Positions 5,505 to 9,380 of a DNA stretch of 9,380 bases are shown piece after piece. The position numbers were made by a program, and so were the translations under genes. Position 1 is the first letter of the stretch. Each line of letters begins with the position of its first letter. The stretch comes from Candidatus Zhuqueibacterota bacterium (lineage in GTDB: Bacteria > KSB1 > UBA2214). The stretch covers positions 1 through 9,380 of the forward strand of contig JAKJDB010000067.1 of assembly GCA_022706175.1 (NCBI GenBank), given 5' to 3'. A model generated the notes under the pieces. The model saw only the letters and a program-made list of their open reading frames with translations, had not been told where the DNA came from and did not search any database.

Positions 5505-6776
5505 ATGATGCGTACCAATCGTTACTTTAAGCTCATCTGCATGACCGCCGCGGTTTTGCTGACCCTGTTTATCCCAGAGATGGATATGCGGGCCGGAACA
5601 ACCGGCAAGATATCAGGCGTAGTGCTGGATGCCGGCACCAAAGAACCGCTCATCGGCGCCAACATTCTTATTGTCGGCACCAAAATGGGCGCCACCGCTG
5701 GTGTCGATGGCTCCTACTTTATCCTCAACATTCCGCCCGGAGACTATTCGGTGCGCGCCACCATGGTGGGCTATGGCCCCATCCTGCAGCAGCAGGTGCG
5801 CGTAAACGTCGACCGGACCACCACGGTTGATTTCAAAATGAACCAATCCACCATTCAGGGCCAGGAGGTCGTCATCACCGCCCAGCGTCCGTTGGTGGAA
5901 AAAGACGTGACCTCCAGCCAGAAGGTGACCACCAGCGAATCCGCGGCAACCCTGCCGGTGGCGGACATCATGGACGCGGTAAGCCTCGAACCCGGCGTGT
6001 CCGTTGACACCGAAAACCTGGACATCACCATCCGTGGCGGCGGTAACGACGAGATCAGCTTTCAGGTAGACGGCATGGAGCGCAGCGACAAGTTGAACGA
6101 CAAGATCTACGCCATCACCAACTCGGCCTCTGTATCGGAAATCCAAGTGCTTACCGGCGGTTTCAATGCCGAATACGGCGACATCCGTTCCGGTATTTTC
6201 AACGTGGTCACCAAAGAGGGCGGCCGCAGATTCTCCGGATCCGCCGATTACCGCCTCGGCGCCGCGCATCAGAAGCACTTTGGCCCCAACGCCTACGGCC
6301 AGGATCAGTACGATTATAAAATCTACGCCGGCCCCGGCTCCTTTGACGCGGTGAAGGACGTTGAAGGCCGTCAGATTTTCGCCGGCTGGAATGCGCTGGC
6401 CGTGAACGCCAACAAGTCCAAATATCTCGGCAAAAGCGACTGGACCCCCCAGGATCTGTTAGACGTTTGGAAATGGCAGCACCGGCCCATCCCTTACGGC
6501 GATAAACCGGACCATTATCTGGACGCCGGCCTCGGCGGACCCATCCCCGGGCTGGATAAAATCGGACTCAACGAAGCGGGCTTTTTCCTCGGTTACAAGT
6601 TCACCCGTGAATACCCGGTGTTGCCCTCCATCAGCGAGTTCGACAACTATAACACCTTTGAGGGTAAAATCAATTTTAAACCCATCAACTCGCTGAAATT
6701 CGTGCTCAGCGGCTTGTACGGCAAGACCGAAACCAGCACCATCGGCTCCACCTGGGGCGGTCAGCCCCTGATGTAG
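5505..6776 (+). CDS. TonB-dependent receptor, N-terminal part up to an in-frame amber codon
   Basis: First 423 codons of an outer-membrane TonB-dependent receptor (SusC/Oar-like class) that would import a substrate through a 22-strand barrel using energy from TonB-ExbB-ExbD. Residues 1-30 form a signal peptide with hydrophobic core ICMTAAVLLTLFIP and possible cleavage after MRA. Residues about 34-112 are a carboxypeptidase-regulatory-like domain (GKISGVVLDAGTKEPLIGAN, then DGSYFILNIPPGDYSVRA). EVVITAQRP (121-129) resembles the FCB TonB-box region. The plug domain follows (about 128-240), including ITIRGGGNDEISFQVDG and FNAEYGDIRSGIFNVVTKEGG. The barrel begins at about 245 and is cut off by TAG at 6774-6776. 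Without readthrough the product would have a plug and too few strands to make a barrel. The substrate cannot be inferred. Codon choice is strongly biased to C-ending codons, suggesting high expression. Confidence 0.88.
   Translation: MMRTNRYFKLICMTAAVLLTLFIPEMDMRAGTTGKISGVVLDAGTKEPLIGANILIVGTKMGATAGVDGSYFILNIPPGDYSVRATMVGYGPILQQQVRVNVDRTTTVDFKMNQSTIQGQEVVITAQRPLVEKDVTSSQKVTTSESAATLPVADIMDAVSLEPGVSVDTENLDITIRGGGNDEISFQVDGMERSDKLNDKIYAITNSASVSEIQVLTGGFNAEYGDIRSGIFNVVTKEGGRRFSGSADYRLGAAHQKHFGPNAYGQDQYDYKIYAGPGSFDAVKDVEGRQIFAGWNALAVNANKSKYLGKSDWTPQDLLDVWKWQHRPIPYGDKPDHYLDAGLGGPIPGLDKIGLNEAGFFLGYKFTREYPVLPSISEFDNYNTFEGKINFKPINSLKFVLSGLYGKTETSTIGSTWGGQPLM
6774..6776 (+). other. In-frame amber codon (TAG) inside the receptor reading frame
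   Basis: Codon 424 of the receptor frame is TAG, in the context CCC CTG ATG TAG TAT GGC. Frame 5505 continues without a shift or any other stop to TAA at 8562-8564. A single C-to-T change from CAG (Gln) or one-base changes from TAT/TAC (Tyr), TGG (Trp) or AAG (Lys) would produce it. Nonsense mutation, sequence error, or suppression/readthrough are all possible. Confidence 0.95.
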
Positions 6777-8564
6777 TATGGCGCGGACGTCACTAGCGAC
6801 GCGCTGGGCACCTACAAGTACTATCTCGCCTCCCAGGGTTTGCTCGACGTTTATACTAAATCCATCGGCGGCAAGATGACCCACACGCTCAGCCCCTCCA
6901 CTTTTTATGAAGTGCGTTACGACTATTTCACCACCGAAACCGAAGCGGGCAAATCGCGTGCGCGCAATCCCGAGATCATCAAAACCATCGCCGGCGTCGG
7001 CTTTGACGAAGGGCCCATCGGCTGGATCGGCGAGGCCAATCCCATCACTGATCTGCCCGGCACTTATGTATTCTACGGCGGCGCCAATGTGGTGGACACC
7101 TCTTTTGTCAAAAGCCACAAAGTAAATTTCGATTTCACCAGCCAGATCAACAAAGAAAACCTGGTCAAATTCGGCATCGAATACGGAAGCGACCATGTCA
7201 AGAGATTCAACCGCAAGGCTGGAACCATCATCCTGGCGCCCAACGCCGGAGATTTCGTTCGCCTCAACGCCAAGCCCAATCATTTCGCCGGCTATATTCA
7301 GGACAAGATCGAGTACGGCGGTCTGATCGCCAACATCGGTCTGCGCATCGAACACTATGATGCCAACAGCTGGGTGTATGTGCCCAATGACATCTATTCC
7401 ATGATCTGGGCCCGTGGCGGCACCGAAGGATATCTGACCTACGACGATCTGCCCAAGGAAAAAGCCAAGGCCAACACCTATCTGGCGCCGCGCATCGCCT
7501 TCTCCCATCCGGTGCGTCAGAACACCAAGTTCTTCTTCAACTATGGCGTCTACTACAGCGAACCCTCCAACCGTCATCGTTTCGGCATCTACAACGAAAG
7601 CTGGGATTTCGGCAACGGCCAGGCCGACACCCGCTGGCTCGGCAATCCCAACCTGTTGGCGCCCAGAACCGCCGCCTATGAGGTCGGTTTTGAGCAGAGC
7701 GTCAAAGACGAATGGTTGATCCGCTCCTATTTTTACTCCAAGGACAACACGGATCAGATCGGCCAGATCACCGTCATCGGTTTGGACGGATCGCAGGCCA
7801 TCGGCGATTTCCGCAACTATGAAGGCGTGGGCAAAGGCGCCTGCTCGTACACCACCCAGCGCAACAACAACTGGGAAGACATCCGCGGCATCGAACTCAA
7901 GGTGACCAAGATGCGTGGACGTTACTTTACCGGTTGGTTGACCATGGACTATGTGATCAGCACCTCGGGCAACTATGGCCTGCAGAGATACCAACAGGAT
8001 CCGTTGGCCGCCTATTACCAGTACAGCGCGGTTAAACTGCAGCCGCAGACCCAGCCCAGCTTTATCGCCAACATCGATTTCCATACGCCGAACGAATGGG
8101 GCAACCTGGCGGGTGATTGGCGCTTGAGCCTGATTCAGCGCTGGAACAAAGGCAACAAGGTCATCTACAATCCGACCGGATTGCCCACCCGCGAAGTTCG
8201 CACCATCTATTACTGGGTCAACAATTATACCACGACCTTCCGTCTGAACAAAACGTTGCCCTCCTTCGCCGGCGTAAAAACCCGCGTCTATATGGATGTC
8301 AACAACGTGTTCAATTTCAAACTGCTTAATCTCGGCGTCTTGGAAGCAGCTGAGACGGAATTGTACTACAGCCAATTCGTCGACGAGAATACCGGTCTGG
8401 GCAATAAGGTCGGTGACTATAAGGACAAAAACGGCAACAATATATTTACTGAAAACTGGGTTGATAAAAACGGTACAACCCATGCCCCTCTGGCGCCGGA
8501 CAAGGATTTTGCGCTGTTCTACAATCCCCGCGCCTTCCTGTTCGGTGTGAAAGTCGAGTTCTAA
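6777..8564 (+). pseudogene. TonB-dependent receptor, C-terminal beta-barrel part downstream of the amber codon
   Basis: Continuation of the receptor in the same frame: 595 codons before the TAA at 8562-8564. The total frame from 5505 has 1,019 positions, the normal size for SusC/Oar-like receptors. The segment is outer-membrane barrel throughout, with alternating polar/aromatic strands such as FYEVRYDYF, AGYIQDKIEYGGLIANIGLRIEHYD, FFFNYGVYYSEPSNRHRF and RVYMDVNNVFNFKLLNLG. It ends in FLFGVKVEF, with the terminal phenylalanine that the BAM machinery recognises. Independent translation is unlikely: the first in-frame start-like codon is a TTG at 6840 without a ribosome binding site, there is no signal peptide, and the ATG overlapping the stop (6778) is out of frame. 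It is therefore expressed only if the TAG is a sequence error or is read through. There is no other lesion, so any inactivation is recent. Confidence 0.85.
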
Positions 8565-8621
8565 TGCATCCGTGCAAGAGTAAATAGATTGTCCCGTTGT
8601 TTAAACGAAAAGGAATTACCT
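8565..8621 (+). promoter_or_regulatory. Short spacer and ribosome binding site between the receptor and the next gene
   Basis: Only 57 nt separate the receptor stop from the next ATG, with no terminator hairpin, so the two genes are probably one transcript. AAAAGGA at 8608-8614 is a good ribosome binding site seven bases before the ATG at 8622. The small palindrome GTTTAAAC (8598-8605) is probably incidental. Confidence 0.55.
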
Positions 8622-9380
8622 ATGAAACGTCTATTAATAATCACAGGCCTCTGCCTGTTGGTCTTCGTCCTGCTCGGAGAAATGGCCTATGCCAACACCG
8701 GCATGCATTTCTTGCGAATAGGCCGGTTGTGGGTCAATGCCGAATACGACGGCGCCGAAGGCTGGGGCGGCCAATACGCCTGGCCCGGCGGCCGCGTCCT
8801 GTTCCCTGAAGGCGGCATCCGCGAGCTGTGGGGCGGCAATGTGCGCAAAACCGGTTCGCTGGCCGGCTGCAAAAACTGGAAAGCTCCGAACGGCGAGGTG
8901 TTTCCCTTCTGGACCTCCGGTATGTATCGCACCTACGATTATGATTACAAGCCTTATTGGGTGAATCAATCCCACCAGACCGCGCTGATGCCGGTCACGC
9001 AGATTCTTTATCAGCGCTGGCCGCAGCCCAACGTGTTTGTCAACGGCAAAAACATCACCCCGGACGGCGGCGATAATTTTCTCAACGCCCATCAGGGCGA
9101 TTTTCAGCACGACAAGAACACGGCGGTGGATCCCAACCTGATCACCGAACGGGCGATCAAATCGGTCTGGCGCTACACCATGGGCGTTGAATTTGAACGC
9201 TGGCTGTACGCCTACTGCACGCCCAAGCACCAGGACTATGCGATCATGAACATCAAACTCACCAACAACGGCAAAGTGTTCGGCCTGCCCGGTGAAACGC
9301 CGGTACTATGGCCCTATACCACGGATCCGACCAACTATCCTTACATCCTGACCAATCAAAAGATCGAGGGATTCTGGTGG
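8622..9380 (+). CDS. Exported Trp/Tyr-rich protein of unknown function, 3'-truncated by the window edge
   Basis: An open frame of 253 complete codons from the ATG at 8622 to the right edge without a stop. The start is set by AAAAGGA at 8608-8614 and by a clear signal peptide: MKRLL, a hydrophobic stretch to about residue 19, and an AYA signal peptidase site at 22-24. The mature part begins NTGMHFLRIGRLWVN and is rich in Trp, Tyr, Gly and Asn (for example EGWGGQYAWPGG at about 46-57 and KSVWRYTMGVEFERWLYAY in the middle), which suggests an extracytoplasmic, beta-structured or surface protein. I do not recognise a catalytic domain. It follows the receptor by 57 nt and is probably co-transcribed, so a partner role (substrate capture, surface lipoprotein-like companion, or secreted substrate) is plausible inference. 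No lipobox cysteine is seen after the signal peptide. Any C-terminal sorting domain would lie outside the window. Confidence 0.75.
   Translation, partial: MKRLLIITGLCLLVFVLLGEMAYANTGMHFLRIGRLWVNAEYDGAEGWGGQYAWPGGRVLFPEGGIRELWGGNVRKTGSLAGCKNWKAPNGEVFPFWTSGMYRTYDYDYKPYWVNQSHQTALMPVTQILYQRWPQPNVFVNGKNITPDGGDNFLNAHQGDFQHDKNTAVDPNLITERAIKSVWRYTMGVEFERWLYAYCTPKHQDYAIMNIKLTNNGKVFGLPGETPVLWPYTTDPTNYPYILTNQKIEGFWW

Noticed and set aside
5254..5505. An 83-codon open frame ending in a TAATG overlap with the receptor start
   Set aside because: It needs a TTG start without a ribosome binding site, the translation has no recognisable character, and the region carries inverted repeats typical of a leader. 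The overlap with the receptor ATG is probably chance.
5613..6278. A 221-codon minus-strand open frame opposite the receptor plug region
   Set aside because: It is a shadow of the coding strand; the sense frame carries clear carboxypeptidase-regulatory-like and plug motifs.
6459..8483. A 674-codon open frame on the minus strand opposite the receptor
   Set aside because: It lies antisense to a clearly coding, strongly codon-biased receptor gene; the translation is a Gly/Val/Ile/Asp-rich shadow without domains, signal peptide or ribosome binding site. Biased codon use on the plus strand explains the lack of stops.
6840..8564. The barrel half of the receptor as an independent gene starting at TTG 6840
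   Set aside because: There is no ribosome binding site or signal peptide, and the homologous frame extends back through 6777 to the amber codon, so this is the continuation of one gene.

Overview
The window looks like a chromosomal segment of a Gram-negative bacterium of the FCB (Fibrobacteres-Chlorobi-Bacteroidetes) superphylum or one of its uncultured candidate phyla (KSB1/Calditrichota-like). The pointers are a GWxTD-type exported protein, a large TonB-dependent receptor with an N-terminal carboxypeptidase-regulatory-like domain, and an exported protein directly behind it. The phylum is inference. Coding regions are fairly GC-rich and intergenic stretches clearly more AT-rich. No rRNA, tRNA, CRISPR array, transposase or insertion sequence was seen.

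Left part, minus strand (1-1983): trpS (tryptophanyl-tRNA synthetase, GTG start at 1983) is followed by lysA (diaminopimelate decarboxylase, start at 982, cut by the window's left edge). The trpS stop and the lysA start overlap in an ATGA tetranucleotide, so the pair is probably co-transcribed and translationally coupled. A 293-nt AT-rich divergent region (1984-2276) separates it from rocD.

Middle, plus strand: rocD (ornithine aminotransferase, 2277-3473) is intact and appears monocistronic. A 344-nt intergenic stretch follows. It holds an AT-rich island with an 18-bp imperfect palindrome, a strong rho-independent terminator (3633-3677), and a hairpin (3695-3719) in the probable leader of the next gene. 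The next gene (3818-5206) is an exported GWxTD-domain protein whose signature motif is degenerate.

Right part, plus strand: a 298-nt leader with inverted repeats precedes a TonB-dependent outer-membrane receptor (5505-8564). One in-frame amber codon (TAG, 6774-6776) interrupts this reading frame at codon 424; the same frame then continues for 595 further codons to a typical outer-membrane C-terminus. After 57 nt a Trp/Tyr-rich exported protein of unknown function begins (8622) and runs off the right edge. The right-hand genes look like a cell-envelope unit (outer-membrane transporter plus secreted partner). The left-hand genes are housekeeping amino-acid and translation functions.

The main item of interest is the amber codon inside an otherwise perfectly preserved receptor gene. 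A recent nonsense mutation or a sequence error is the simplest reading, but suppression or readthrough cannot be excluded from the sequence.
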